From the NCBI RefSeq assembly GCF_038246755.1, contig NZ_CP134706.1, positions 806,001 through 870,000 of the forward strand: DNA of 64,000 nucleotides, written 5' to 3'. The notes under the pieces were generated by a model that saw only the letters and a program-made list of their open reading frames with translations, had not been told where the DNA came from and searched no databases. Both the position numbers and the translations under genes were made by a program. Positions 27,735-36,169 of this stretch are shown here, piece by piece (position 1 is the first letter of the stretch; every line of letters begins with the position of its first letter). The stretch comes from Micromonospora sp. FIMYZ51 (GTDB lineage Bacteria; Actinomycetota; Actinomycetes; Mycobacteriales; Micromonosporaceae).

Positions 27735-29372
27735 CTAGATGGGGCGGTGGAACCAGGCGGCGGCGTCGACCGGGAGGAGGTGGTGGGCGGTGGGCTGTTC
27801 GGTGAGGGGGGTGCTGGTGGCGATGGGGTCGCCGTATCCCTCGATCAGGACCGGGGTGTCGCCGAGGTTGACCACGCAGGTCAGCTCGGTGTCGTCGGCG
27901 GTGCGGCGGAAGGCGAGCACGCCCGGGGCGGTCTCCAGCCAGGTGATGTCGCCGAGGCCGGCCAGCGCGGGGTGCGTGCCACGGATCCGCAGCGCCGTCC
28001 GGTACAGCTCCAGCGTCGAGTCGGGCGCGCCGGTCTGGGCGGCCACCGAGAGGGCCCGCCAGGTCGCCGGGGCCGGCAGCCAGCTCAGCGTGCTGCCGGC
28101 CGGCCCGAAGCCGTACGGAGCCAGTTCGCCGCTCCACGGGATGGGCACCCGGCAGCCGTCGCGGCTCTCGCCGGTACGCAGGAAGGCCGGGTCCTGCCGC
28201 AGCTCGTCCGGCAGGTCGAGCACCTCGGGCAGGCCCAACTCCTCACCCTGGTAGAGGTAGGCGCAGCCGGGCAGGGCGAGCATCAGCAGCGCGGCGGCGC
28301 GGGCCCGGCGCAGCCCGACCTCCCCGTCGCCGTAGCGGGTGACGTGCCGCTGCCGGTCGTGGTTGGAGAGCACCCAGGTGGTCGGGGCGCCGACGATTGT
28401 CGCTTCGGCCAGCGCGGTGTCGATCACCTTGCGGAAGGAGTCGGCCGACCAGGTGGCGTCGAGGAAGTCGAAGCTGAACGCCTGGTGCAGCTCGTCCGGG
28501 CCGATGTAGCGGGCCAGCCGCTGCGGGGTCTCGGCCCAGGCCTCGGCCACTGCCATCCGGCCGCCGGGGTAGCTGTCCAGGATGGGCCGCCAGGCGCGGT
28601 AGATGTCGTGCACCTCGTCCTGGTCGAAGTAGGGCAGCCGGCCCTTGCCGAGCAGTTCCGACTGGCGTCGCCCGGTGGTCATCGAGCTGAAGCCGACGTC
28701 CGGCAGCCCTTCGGCCTTGATCATGCCGTGCGCCACGTCGATCCGGAAGCCGTCGACGCCGCGGTCGAGCCAGAACCGCAGGACGTCCTCGAACTCGGCG
28801 CGTACCTCGGGGTGCCGCCAGTTCAGGTCGGGCTGGGCGGGGTCGAACAGGTGCAGGTACCACTGGCCGTCAGCCAACCGCGTCCAGGCCGGGCCGCCGA
28901 AGATGCTCTCCCAGTCGTTGGGCGGCTGCTCGCCGTGCTCGCCCGTGCCGTCGGCGAAGAGGTAGCGCGCCCGCTCGGCCGAACCGGGCGCGGCGGCCAG
29001 GGCGGCCTGGAACCAGGGGTGCTGGTCGGAGGTGTGGTTGGGCACGATGTCCACGATGATCCGCAGGCCGAGCGCGTGGGCGTCGGTGATCATCGCTTCG
29101 AAGTCGCCGAGGGTGCCGAACATCGGGTCGACGTCGCGGTAGTCGGCGACGTCGTAGCCGCCGTCGACCATCGGCGAGGTGTAGAACGGGGTCAGCCAGA
29201 GCGCGTCCACGCCGAGGTCACGCAGGTAGGGCAGGCGCTCGCGGATGCCGTTCAGGTCACCGATGCCGTCGCCGTTGGAGTCGGCGAAGCTGCGGACGTA
29301 GACCTGGTAGACGACGGCGGACCGCCACCAGTCGGCGTCGGAGGTCAGCGGCGAAGGGGTGCTGACGGTCAT
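27735..29372 (-). CDS. GH13 alpha-glucosidase (oligo-1,6-glucosidase / maltase type)
   Basis: Retaining glycoside hydrolase of 545 residues, with no signal peptide and so cytoplasmic. GH13 regions are all visible: VDIVPNHTSD, the nucleophile Asp in GFRIDVAHGM, the acid/base Glu in AVAEAWAET and the transition-state Asp in VLSNHDRQRH. The N-terminal WWRSAVVYQVYVRSFADSNG and GYDVADY blocks fit the alpha-glucosidase rather than amylase subfamilies. ATG 29372 (MTVSTPSPLTSDADWW) is preceded by a 200-bp region with two CTTGC palindromes. It probably hydrolyses sugars imported by the MalEFG-like transporter and is repressed by the adjacent LacI protein. Confidence 0.93.
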   Translation of the reverse strand: MTVSTPSPLTSDADWWRSAVVYQVYVRSFADSNGDGIGDLNGIRERLPYLRDLGVDALWLTPFYTSPMVDGGYDVADYRDVDPMFGTLGDFEAMITDAHALGLRIIVDIVPNHTSDQHPWFQAALAAAPGSAERARYLFADGTGEHGEQPPNDWESIFGGPAWTRLADGQWYLHLFDPAQPDLNWRHPEVRAEFEDVLRFWLDRGVDGFRIDVAHGMIKAEGLPDVGFSSMTTGRRQSELLGKGRLPYFDQDEVHDIYRAWRPILDSYPGGRMAVAEAWAETPQRLARYIGPDELHQAFSFDFLDATWSADSFRKVIDTALAEATIVGAPTTWVLSNHDRQRHVTRYGDGEVGLRRARAAALLMLALPGCAYLYQGEELGLPEVLDLPDELRQDPAFLRTGESRDGCRVPIPWSGELAPYGFGPAGSTLSWLPAPATWRALSVAAQTGAPDSTLELYRTALRIRGTHPALAGLGDITWLETAPGVLAFRRTADDTELTCVVNLGDTPVLIEGYGDPIATSTPLTEQPTAHHLLPVDAAAWFHRPI

Positions 29373-29459
29373 CGGGTGTTCCCCGTTCTGTGGCGCGGGA
29401 CGGCGGCACCGGCGGTGACGGTGGACGCTCAGGGTGTTCCAGCAGGATGCCGTCCCACC

Positions 29460-29489
29460 CTTGCAAGAGTCAAGCATTCCTTGCGCAAG
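29460..29489. promoter_or_regulatory. two LacI-type operators upstream of the glucosidase gene
   Basis: CTTGCAAG (29460-29467) and CTTGCGCAAG (29480-29489) are perfect palindromes with centres 21 bp apart, two helical turns, in the 200-bp gap between lacI and the glucosidase start. The same half-sites appear upstream of lacI and of malE. Confidence 0.65.
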
Positions 29490-29572
29490 AACCATCGCTG
29501 CGGCCGTCGTCGCAGCCAGCTCCGGCTCCGCCAACGTGCAGTTCAGGTCGGCTCTCTGCGCGCTTTCGCGGC

Positions 29573-30637
29573 TTACGGCGCGACGGAAAGTGCATGATCG
29601 CGGGGGTTCAGCGGTGGCGGAGGGGTGCGGGAGATGGCGGTCGAGCCGCGGACCACCAGCTCCGGCCGGAACAGGTACTCCGAGTGCGGTGCGCCGTGAC
29701 CGTTGATCTCGTCGACCAGGGCCCGGACCGCGGCCACCGCCATCGCGGCCACCGGCTGGCGCATGGTGGTCAGCGGCGGATCGGTGAAGGCCATCAGTGG
29801 CGAGTCGTCGTAGCCGACCACCGAGAGGTCCTCGGGGACGGAGAGACCGCGCTGCCGGGCGGCCCGGATCGCGCCGAGCGCCATCAGGTCGGAGCCGCAG
29901 ACGATGCCGGTCGCGCCGCGCTCGATCAGCCGGCCGGCCGCCGCCTCGCCGCCCTCCACCCCGAACAGGGAGAGCTCGGTCAACTCGGTCAGCTCCTCGT
30001 CGCTCACCCCGGCGAGGCGCTCCATCGCCGCCTTGTAGCCGTTGACCTTGCGCTGCACCGGCACGAACCGGTCCGGTCCGGTGATCAGGCCGATCCGCCG
30101 GTGGCCCAGGGCCACCAGGTGGGCCACGGCCAACTCGGCCGCCTCCCGGTCGTCGCACGAGACGAAGGGCGCCGGGATGCCGGGCGCGTACCCGTTGATC
30201 ATGACGATCGGCAGCGGGCGGGCGATCAGCGTCCGGTACCGGTCGTGGTCGGCGGCGGTGTCGGCGTGCAGGCCGGAGACGAAGACGATGCCGGAGACCT
30301 GACGGTCGAGCAGCATCTCGACGTACTCGTCCTCGCGTACGCCACCGGGAGTCTGGGTGCAGAGCACCGGGGTGTAGCCGGTGGGTGCCAGGGCCGACTC
30401 GATGATCTGGGCGAAGGCGGGAAAGATCGGGTTGTCCAGCTCCGGCACCACCAGACCCACCAGCCCGGCACTGCGCTTACGCAGCCGGGCGGGGCGCTCG
30501 TAACCGAGCACGTCTAGGGCGGTCAGGACGGCCTGCCGGGTCTCGGGTGCCACGCCGGGACGGTCGTTGAGCACCCGGGACACGGTGGCTTCACTGACGT
30601 CGGCCTGCTGGGCGATGTCGGACAGGCGAGCGCGCAT
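29573..30637 (-). CDS. LacI-family repressor of the alpha-glucoside genes
   Basis: 354 residues from ATG 30637 (MRARLSDIAQQA, the family start); a TTG/ATG-containing frame extends 24 bp further and is not preferred. The HTH is LSDIAQQADVSEATVSRVLN, the hinge follows at about residue 50 and the periplasmic-binding-protein-like sensor domain starts at VGLVVPELDNPIFP. A MalR-like role is inferred from position between the glucosidase and the transporter and from matching palindromes at all three promoters. The last 11 residues (NPRDHALSVAP) are encoded by a dispersed-looking repeat (CGCGATCATGCACTTTC), so the tail may be acquired. Confidence 0.9.
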   Translation of the reverse strand: MRARLSDIAQQADVSEATVSRVLNDRPGVAPETRQAVLTALDVLGYERPARLRKRSAGLVGLVVPELDNPIFPAFAQIIESALAPTGYTPVLCTQTPGGVREDEYVEMLLDRQVSGIVFVSGLHADTAADHDRYRTLIARPLPIVMINGYAPGIPAPFVSCDDREAAELAVAHLVALGHRRIGLITGPDRFVPVQRKVNGYKAAMERLAGVSDEELTELTELSLFGVEGGEAAAGRLIERGATGIVCGSDLMALGAIRAARQRGLSVPEDLSVVGYDDSPLMAFTDPPLTTMRQPVAAMAVAAVRALVDEINGHGAPHSEYLFRPELVVRGSTAISRTPPPPLNPRDHALSVAP

Positions 30638-30658
30638 GGCGGCACTGTAGCTCACTGA

Positions 30659-30690
30659 CAAGTTCTTGCGCAGTGGGCAGCAAGAACTTG
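30659..30690. promoter_or_regulatory. strong LacI-type operator in the lacI promoter
   Basis: CAAGTTCTTGC (30659-30669) and its exact complement GCAAGAACTTG (30680-30690) form an 11-bp perfect inverted repeat with a 10-bp spacer. It starts 22 bp upstream of the lacI ATG, consistent with autoregulation. Confidence 0.75.
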
Positions 30691-30964
30691 CAGAATCGAG
30701 CAGAGCGCGTCGGGGAAGCGTTCTCCAGCACCACGCGGACCGTCCGAATCGGTTACCGAAAGTGATCGACTGGTGGTCGCAAGGTGGCTGTCATGGCTGC
30801 TTCTCGGCCTCCGTGGCGCGGGAAATGCCCAGTTGGCGGCAGTTGTCGAGGGTTGATGTTGCGGATGGGCCACGGTTGTTGCAAGGGAGTTCGCAAGGGG
30901 TTTCTAGTTACGAAACTTCTTGCTACTGTCCCGCCGTTACCCGGCAGGCAACTTAGGAGCGAAC
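30691..30964 (+). promoter_or_regulatory. malE promoter region with further CTTGC/GCAAG half-sites
   Basis: The gap between the divergent lacI and transporter genes holds no credible gene. TTGCAAG (30879-30885), TCGCAAG (30891-30897, a 12-bp direct offset) and CTTGC (30919-30923) lie within 90 bp of the malE start, matching the half-sites seen at the other two promoters. TAGTTA at 30905-30910 is a weak -10 candidate. TTAGGAGCGA before ATG 30965 is a good ribosome-binding site. Confidence 0.55.
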
Positions 30965-32266
30965 ATGAGTCGCACAGCCAGGGGGATCGCCGTACTCGCC
31001 TCCGCCACCCTCGCCCTCTCCGTCGCTGCGTGCGGCGGCGAGGACCAGGCGGCCGAGGAGCAGCCCAAGGTCGACCCCGCCTCTCTCACCGCAGAACTGA
31101 CCTGGTGGGACACTTCTGACCCGCAGAACGAGGGTCCGGCGTTCAAGGAACTGATCGCCAAGTTCAACCAGACCTACCCGAACGTGAAGATCAACTATCA
31201 GTCGGTCCCGTTCGGTGAGGCGCAGAACAAGTTCAAGACCGCCGCACAGGCCAAGACCGGCGCTCCGGACATCCTGCGGGCCGAGGTGGCCTGGGTGCCC
31301 GAGTTCGCCTCGCTGGGTTACCTCTACGCGCTGGACGGCTCCGAGTTGCTCAGCGACGCCGACGACTACCTGGAGACCCCGCTCGCCTCCAACAAGTACG
31401 ACGGCAAGACCTACGGCGTCCCACAGGTCACCGACAGCCTCGCGCTGATGTACAACAAGGAACTGCTGACCAAGGCCGGCATCAGCGAGCCGCCGAAGAC
31501 CTGGGCCGAGCTGAAGACCGTGGCGCAGACCGTCAAGGAGAAGACCGACGCCGAGGGGGTCTACCTCAACCCGGCCGGCTACTTCATGCTGCCCTTCATG
31601 TACGGCGAGGGTGGTGACCTGGTCGACACCGAGGGCAAGAAGATCGTCATCAACTCGGCAGAGAACGCGGCCGGGTTGCAGATCGCCAAGGATCTGATCG
31701 ACAGCGGTGCGGCTGCCAAGCCCTCCGCCAACGACGCCTACGGCACCATGATGACCCTGTTCAAGGAGCAGAAGGTCGCCATGATCATCAACGGGCCGTG
31801 GGAGGTCAACAACGTCAAGTCGGCGCCGGCCTTCGGCGGCCTGGAGAACCTGGGCATCGCCCCGGTGCCGGCCGGCTCGGCCAAGGCCGGTGGCCCGGTC
31901 GGCGGGCACAACTACGTGATCTGGTCCGGCATGCCGCAGGAGAAGGTCGACGCCGCCGTCGCGTTCGTCAAGTTCATGAGCAGCGCCGAGTCGCAGGCGT
32001 TCCTCTCGGACAAGCTCGGCCTGCTGCCCACCCGTACCTCCGCGTACCAGGTCGACTCGGTCAAGAACAACGCAGTGGTCGCCGCGTTCCAGGCGGTGAA
32101 CGAGGCCGCCGTGGGTCGTCCGTGGATCCCCGAGGCCGGTCAGTTCTTCGGCCCGCTCGACCAGATGGCCACCGAGGTCCTGATCCAGAACAAGGACCCG
32201 AAGGCCGCGCTGGACGCCGTCGCCAAGAAGTACAAGGCCGAGGTCGTCCCCGGCTACGGGCTCTGA
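30965..32266 (+). CDS. ABC transporter sugar-binding lipoprotein (MalE-like)
   Basis: Family 1 extracellular solute-binding protein of 433 residues. The signal peptide has a lipobox (ATLALSVAAC, Cys at about 22), so the mature protein is membrane-anchored outside the cell. Typical features follow: LTWWDTSDPQNEGPAFKELI, LMYNKELLTKAGI, and GPWEVNNVKSAP near residue 278. It is first in a three-gene operon with malF- and malG-like permeases and sits beside a glucosidase and a LacI repressor, so the ligand is probably maltose, maltodextrin or another alpha-glucoside. No ATPase gene is present; a shared MsiK-type ATPase elsewhere would be needed. Confidence 0.92.
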   Translation: MSRTARGIAVLASATLALSVAACGGEDQAAEEQPKVDPASLTAELTWWDTSDPQNEGPAFKELIAKFNQTYPNVKINYQSVPFGEAQNKFKTAAQAKTGAPDILRAEVAWVPEFASLGYLYALDGSELLSDADDYLETPLASNKYDGKTYGVPQVTDSLALMYNKELLTKAGISEPPKTWAELKTVAQTVKEKTDAEGVYLNPAGYFMLPFMYGEGGDLVDTEGKKIVINSAENAAGLQIAKDLIDSGAAAKPSANDAYGTMMTLFKEQKVAMIINGPWEVNNVKSAPAFGGLENLGIAPVPAGSAKAGGPVGGHNYVIWSGMPQEKVDAAVAFVKFMSSAESQAFLSDKLGLLPTRTSAYQVDSVKNNAVVAAFQAVNEAAVGRPWIPEAGQFFGPLDQMATEVLIQNKDPKAALDAVAKKYKAEVVPGYGL

Positions 32267-32373
32267 CCTGATCGTCGACGCCGGCGTTCGCCGGTGACCT
32301 ATCGGCACCGACAGGGTCGCGTGACTGTGCCGTCGCGCGGCCCTGCCGGACCTTGAGCAGTGGAGCGCAGCTG

Positions 32374-33390
32374 ATGACCACCGTGACAGCCGATCCGGCG
32401 CCGGCGTCGACGCCGCCCGGCCGATCCGCTCGTCCTTCCCGGCTGCGCCGCAGCTGGGAGAAGCACTGGTACGCCTGGGCGATGGTCCTGCCCGTCGTCA
32501 TCGTCCTGGCGGTTCTGATCTTCTACCCGCTGTTCCGCGGGATCTGGCTCTCCTTCACCAACCTCACCGAGGCCAACCAGGTCGCCGAGATCTGCACCCG
32601 GTCGATCACCGGCGGCGAGGTCTGCGCCGACAACCCCAACAAGTGGGAGTTCGTCGGCCTCGACAACTACGTGCGGGTGCTCACCGGCGAGGTCGGTGAG
32701 TTCTGGCAGTGGACCGGCGTCACGCTGATCTGGACGTTCGTCTGCGTGATCTGCCACTTCGGGCTCGGTCTCGGCCTGGCCAGCATGCTCAACCGCCCGA
32801 TGCGGGCCCGTGGCCTGTACCGGGTGCTGCTGGTCCTGCCGTGGGCGGTGCCGGCCTTCGTCAGCGCGTTCGCCTGGAAGTTCATCTTCAACGAGCGCTT
32901 CGGCCTGGCAAACGCGCTGCTCGGTGCCCTCGGTATCGACCAGGTCTCGTGGTTCGCCGACCGGTGGACGGCGCTCTTCACCGCCATCGTCACAAACGTC
33001 TGGCTGGGCGTGCCGTTCATGATGGTGGCGCTGCTCGGCGGCATGCAGACCATCCCGTCCGAGCTCTACGAGGCGGCCGAGATCGACGGTGCCTCGGCGT
33101 GGCAGCGGTTCCGCAACATCACGCTGCCCGGCCTGCGTCCGGTCAGCATGACCGTGGTGCTGCTCGGCACCATCTGGACCTTCAACATGTTCCCGATCAT
33201 CTTCCTGGTGACCGAGGGGCAGCCGGCCGGGCAGAGCGAGATCCTGGTGACCGGTGCCTACCGGGCCGCCTTCGAAGGCATCCGCAACTACTCGCTGGCC
33301 TCGACGTACGGCGTACTGATCCTGTCGATCCTGCTGGTGTTCTCGGTGTTCTACCGGCGGGCGCTGCGCAAGCAAGGCGAGGTGTGGTGA
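32374..33390 (+). CDS. sugar ABC transporter permease (MalF-like)
   Basis: Integral membrane subunit of 338 residues with six to seven helices (WAMVLPVVIVLAVLIFYPLF first). The ATPase-coupling EAA loop is ELYEAAEIDGASAWQRFRNI followed by TLPGL, near residue 235. The long external loop after helix 1 contains two Cys (ICTRS, EVCADN). ATG 32374 is preceded by GGAGCGCAGCTG; an in-frame TTG at 32353 is rejected. Its TGA overlaps the next ATG (TGATG), coupling it to malG. Confidence 0.92.
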   Translation: MTTVTADPAPASTPPGRSARPSRLRRSWEKHWYAWAMVLPVVIVLAVLIFYPLFRGIWLSFTNLTEANQVAEICTRSITGGEVCADNPNKWEFVGLDNYVRVLTGEVGEFWQWTGVTLIWTFVCVICHFGLGLGLASMLNRPMRARGLYRVLLVLPWAVPAFVSAFAWKFIFNERFGLANALLGALGIDQVSWFADRWTALFTAIVTNVWLGVPFMMVALLGGMQTIPSELYEAAEIDGASAWQRFRNITLPGLRPVSMTVVLLGTIWTFNMFPIIFLVTEGQPAGQSEILVTGAYRAAFEGIRNYSLASTYGVLILSILLVFSVFYRRALRKQGEVW

Positions 33391-34244
33391 TGAGCAAGGT
33401 GGTCCGTCCGGTGCGCAGCCGGCGCAGTCCCGCGATGTCGGTGCTGCTGCACGGCACGCTGATCCTGGCCTCGCTGATCGCCATCGGGCCGATCGCCTGG
33501 GTGCTGCTCTCCTCGCTCAAGCCCGGGTACGCGATCCAGAGCAGTGAGCTGACCCTGTTCCGGGACACCACCCTGGCCAACTACAGCTACGTGTTGACCG
33601 AGACGAACTTCCCGCGCTGGTTCCTCAACTCGGTGATCGTCGCGGCGTTCACCATGACCATCGGCATCTTCCTGGCGGCCACCACCGGCTACGCGGTGTC
33701 CCGGTTCAATTTCCCGGGTCGCCGACCGCTGATGATGGTCTTCCTGGTCACCCAGATGTTCCCGGTGGCCATCCTGATCGTGCCGATCTACACGATCCTG
33801 GCCCGGCTCGGGCTGATCAACACCATGCCGGCGTTGATCGTGGCGTACCTGACCATCGCGGTGCCGTTCTGTGCCTGGATGTTGAAGGGCTACTTCGACT
33901 CGATTCCGACCTCGCTTGACGAGGCGGCGGCGCTTGACGGCTGTGGGCCGTTCGCCATCTTCTGGAAGGTGGTGCTGCCGTTGGCCCGGCCGGCGGTGGC
34001 GGTCACCGCCTTCTACACCTTCCTCACCGCCTGGGGCGAGGTGGCGTACGCGTCGGCCTTCATCCAGACCGACAACAAGTTCACCCTGGCGTACGGGCTC
34101 CAGCAGTTCGTGCCGCAGTTCAACCCGCAGTGGGAGTACCTGACCGCCGCTGCGGTCCTGGTCACAGTCCCGGCCGGGCTGGTTTTCTTCGTCGCCCAGA
34201 AGCACCTGGTGTCCGGTCTGACCGCAGGTGGCACCAAGGGCTGA
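33390..34244 (+). CDS. sugar ABC transporter permease (MalG-like)
   Basis: Second permease subunit, 284 residues with six helices (LILASLIAIGPIAWVLLSSL first) and the EAA loop SLDEAAALDGCGPFAIFWKV near residue 178. It starts within the malF stop codon. Together with the binding protein and permease upstream it forms the membrane part of an alpha-glucoside importer that lacks its own ATPase gene here. Confidence 0.92.
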   Translation: MSKVVRPVRSRRSPAMSVLLHGTLILASLIAIGPIAWVLLSSLKPGYAIQSSELTLFRDTTLANYSYVLTETNFPRWFLNSVIVAAFTMTIGIFLAATTGYAVSRFNFPGRRPLMMVFLVTQMFPVAILIVPIYTILARLGLINTMPALIVAYLTIAVPFCAWMLKGYFDSIPTSLDEAAALDGCGPFAIFWKVVLPLARPAVAVTAFYTFLTAWGEVAYASAFIQTDNKFTLAYGLQQFVPQFNPQWEYLTAAAVLVTVPAGLVFFVAQKHLVSGLTAGGTKG

Positions 34245-34283
34245 CCGGGTGGCTCTACTACAAAACGTCGTTGATAGGGCAGG

Positions 34284-34634
34284 ATGGGTCCGGTGGAAGC
34301 ACTTCGACTCATCCTTCTCTACGTCCATCTGATCGGGTTCGCGCTGCTGCTCGGTGGCGCGATCGCCCAATACCTCAGCGGCAAGTTCCGGATCAACGCC
34401 GCCATGCTCTGGGGCGCGGTGATCCAACTGCTGACCGGCATCGGCCTCTCCGCGCCGCTGCGCGACGGCGACGAGCCGGCACCGGCGAAACTTGTGACGA
34501 AGTTGGTGCTCGCCCTGCTCATCTTCGTCATGGTGTTCTTCTCCCGGAAGCGGTCCGAGGTCAACCGCGGCCACTTCCTGGCCATCGTCGGATTGACCCT
34601 GGTCAACGCGGCGGTGGCGGTCTTCTGGCGGTGA
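34284..34634 (+). CDS. small integral membrane protein
   Basis: 116 residues with four predicted helices (LILLYVHLIGFALLLGGAIA; MLWGAVIQLLTGIGL; LVTKLVLALLIFVMVFF; FLAIVGLTLVNAAVAVF). The pattern of a first helix with His and Gly, and a basic SRKRSEVNR loop before the last helix, resembles small actinobacterial membrane proteins of unknown function. It starts 40 bp after malG, and read-through is possible. No named family recognised. Confidence 0.7.
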   Translation: MGPVEALRLILLYVHLIGFALLLGGAIAQYLSGKFRINAAMLWGAVIQLLTGIGLSAPLRDGDEPAPAKLVTKLVLALLIFVMVFFSRKRSEVNRGHFLAIVGLTLVNAAVAVFWR

Positions 34635-34892
34635 CCGTCGGTCGCCCGCCGAACTCCGGAAAAAGGACTTTCCGGACACTCCTTCGCCCGCCTGCCGGCA
34701 CCTTGAGTGATTTGCCCCACCCAAGCATTACGTAGGGGTAACAGGCCTCCAACAGTCCTGCACGATTGTCGGTCGGCAGGTGGGCGCGGGCGTACGCTCT
34801 GCGTCCGTAACGTGGGACGCCGGCGGCACAGCGCAAGCCGGTTCAAGGACTGCCACCGCAACCACGCGGTGTGCAATGGGAAGGGAGCTGTC

Positions 34893-35975
34893 TTGCGCTC
34901 GGTGCGTGGGATGCGGATCGCCTCGATCATCGCGGCGGGTGGGCTCGTACTGAGCGCCGCCGCCTGTGGCGAGGCCCCGGATGAGGACAACAACGCCGGT
35001 TCGGGCGGCGAGGCGTACACCGCCTGCATGGTCACCGACGTCGGCGGCATCGACGACAAGTCGTTCAACGCCTCGGCCTGGAAGGGCCTGGAGGAGGCCA
35101 AGGCCGAGAACAGCAACATCAACATCAAGTACGTCGCGTCCAAGGCCGAGGCGGACTACGAGCCGAACCTCACCCAGTACGTCAACCAGGACTGCAACTT
35201 CATCCTGGCCGTCGGTGGCCTGATGCAGGACTCCACCCAGAAGATCGCCGAGGCGAACCCGGACCAGCAGTTCGGCATCGTCGACGCCAACCCGGGCGTG
35301 GCAAACGTCTACCCGATGGAGTTCGACACCGCCCAGGCCGGCTTCCTGGCCGGTTACGTCGCCGCCGGAATGAGCCAGAGCGGCAAGGTGGCCACCTACG
35401 GCGGCATGAAGATCCCGCCGGTGACCATCTTCATGGACGGCTTCGTCGACGGCGTGGCGCACTACAACCAGGCCAAGAGCGCAAACGTCCAGACCCTCGG
35501 GTGGAACAAGGCGACCCAGAACGGCTCCTTCACCAACGACTTCGTCAAGCAGGACGAAGGCAAGAAGGTCAGCGACGCGCTGGTCGCGCAGGGCGCGGAC
35601 ATCATCATGCCAGTCGCCGGTGGCGCCGGCCTCGGCACCACCGGTGCGGCCAAGGCCTCCGGTGGCAAGTACAACACCATCTGGGTGGACGTCGACGGCT
35701 GCGAGAGCACGCCGGACTGCTCGGCGATCATCACCACCGTGGTGAAGAACATCCCGGGTGCCGTCAAGGAGGCCGTGCTCAAGGCCGCCGGTGGCGAGAA
35801 GCTCAACGCCGAGCAGGGCTTCGTGGGCACGCTTGCCAACGACGGCGTCTCGATCGCCCCGTACCACGAGTTCGACAGCAAGGTCCCGGCCGAGCTCAAG
35901 GCCGAGGTCGACAAGCTGAAGGCGGACATCGCCGCGGGCACCGTCAAGGTCACCTCGGCCGCCCAGCCGAAGTGA
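34893..35975 (+). CDS. BMP-family ABC transporter substrate-binding lipoprotein (probably nucleoside-binding)
   Basis: 360 residues. TTG at 34893 is preceded by AAGGGAGCTGTC, a good ribosome-binding site, and is preferred over ATG 34911, which lacks one. The lipobox is LVLSAAAC (Cys at about 25). BMP/PnrA hallmarks are present: TDVGGIDDKSFNASAWKGLE, then GFLAGYVAAGMSQSGKV and the late VDVDGCESTPDCS. BMP proteins bind purine or pyrimidine nucleosides. The downstream ATPase, two permeases, cytidine deaminase and thymidine phosphorylase support a nucleoside ligand. The 258-bp gap before it holds no gene I can support. Confidence 0.92.
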   Translation: MRSVRGMRIASIIAAGGLVLSAAACGEAPDEDNNAGSGGEAYTACMVTDVGGIDDKSFNASAWKGLEEAKAENSNINIKYVASKAEADYEPNLTQYVNQDCNFILAVGGLMQDSTQKIAEANPDQQFGIVDANPGVANVYPMEFDTAQAGFLAGYVAAGMSQSGKVATYGGMKIPPVTIFMDGFVDGVAHYNQAKSANVQTLGWNKATQNGSFTNDFVKQDEGKKVSDALVAQGADIIMPVAGGAGLGTTGAAKASGGKYNTIWVDVDGCESTPDCSAIITTVVKNIPGAVKEAVLKAAGGEKLNAEQGFVGTLANDGVSIAPYHEFDSKVPAELKAEVDKLKADIAAGTVKVTSAAQPK

Positions 35976-36042
35976 CCCGTCGCCGGCCGTCGGCGGTGCG
36001 ACGATCACCGCAGGCGGCCGGCGCGCCACGCATTCCATGATC

Positions 36043-36085
36043 CGGCCGCTCCGGCGCGGGGAGACCCGCCGTGCCGGAGCGGCCG
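36043..36085 (+). terminator. intra-operon hairpin between the BMP gene and its ATPase gene
   Basis: CGGCCGCTCCGGC (36043-36055) and its exact complement (36073-36085) flank a 17-nt loop. In operons of this type such hairpins reduce read-through so that the binding protein outnumbers the transporter. A possible GTG start at 36071 would lie at the edge of this stem. Confidence 0.65.
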
Positions 36086-36169
36086 ATCCGTGTCACCGGT
36101 CGGGGCCCCGCCGCGACCAGCTCGCCAGCAGCTACGCTGCACCATCGCTTCGCACCCCGGGAGGTTGCG

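Noticed and set aside
36071..36169. GTG start at 36071 for the transporter ATPase
   Set aside because: It would lie in a hairpin and add a low-complexity segment absent from the family. It is kept as an alternative only.
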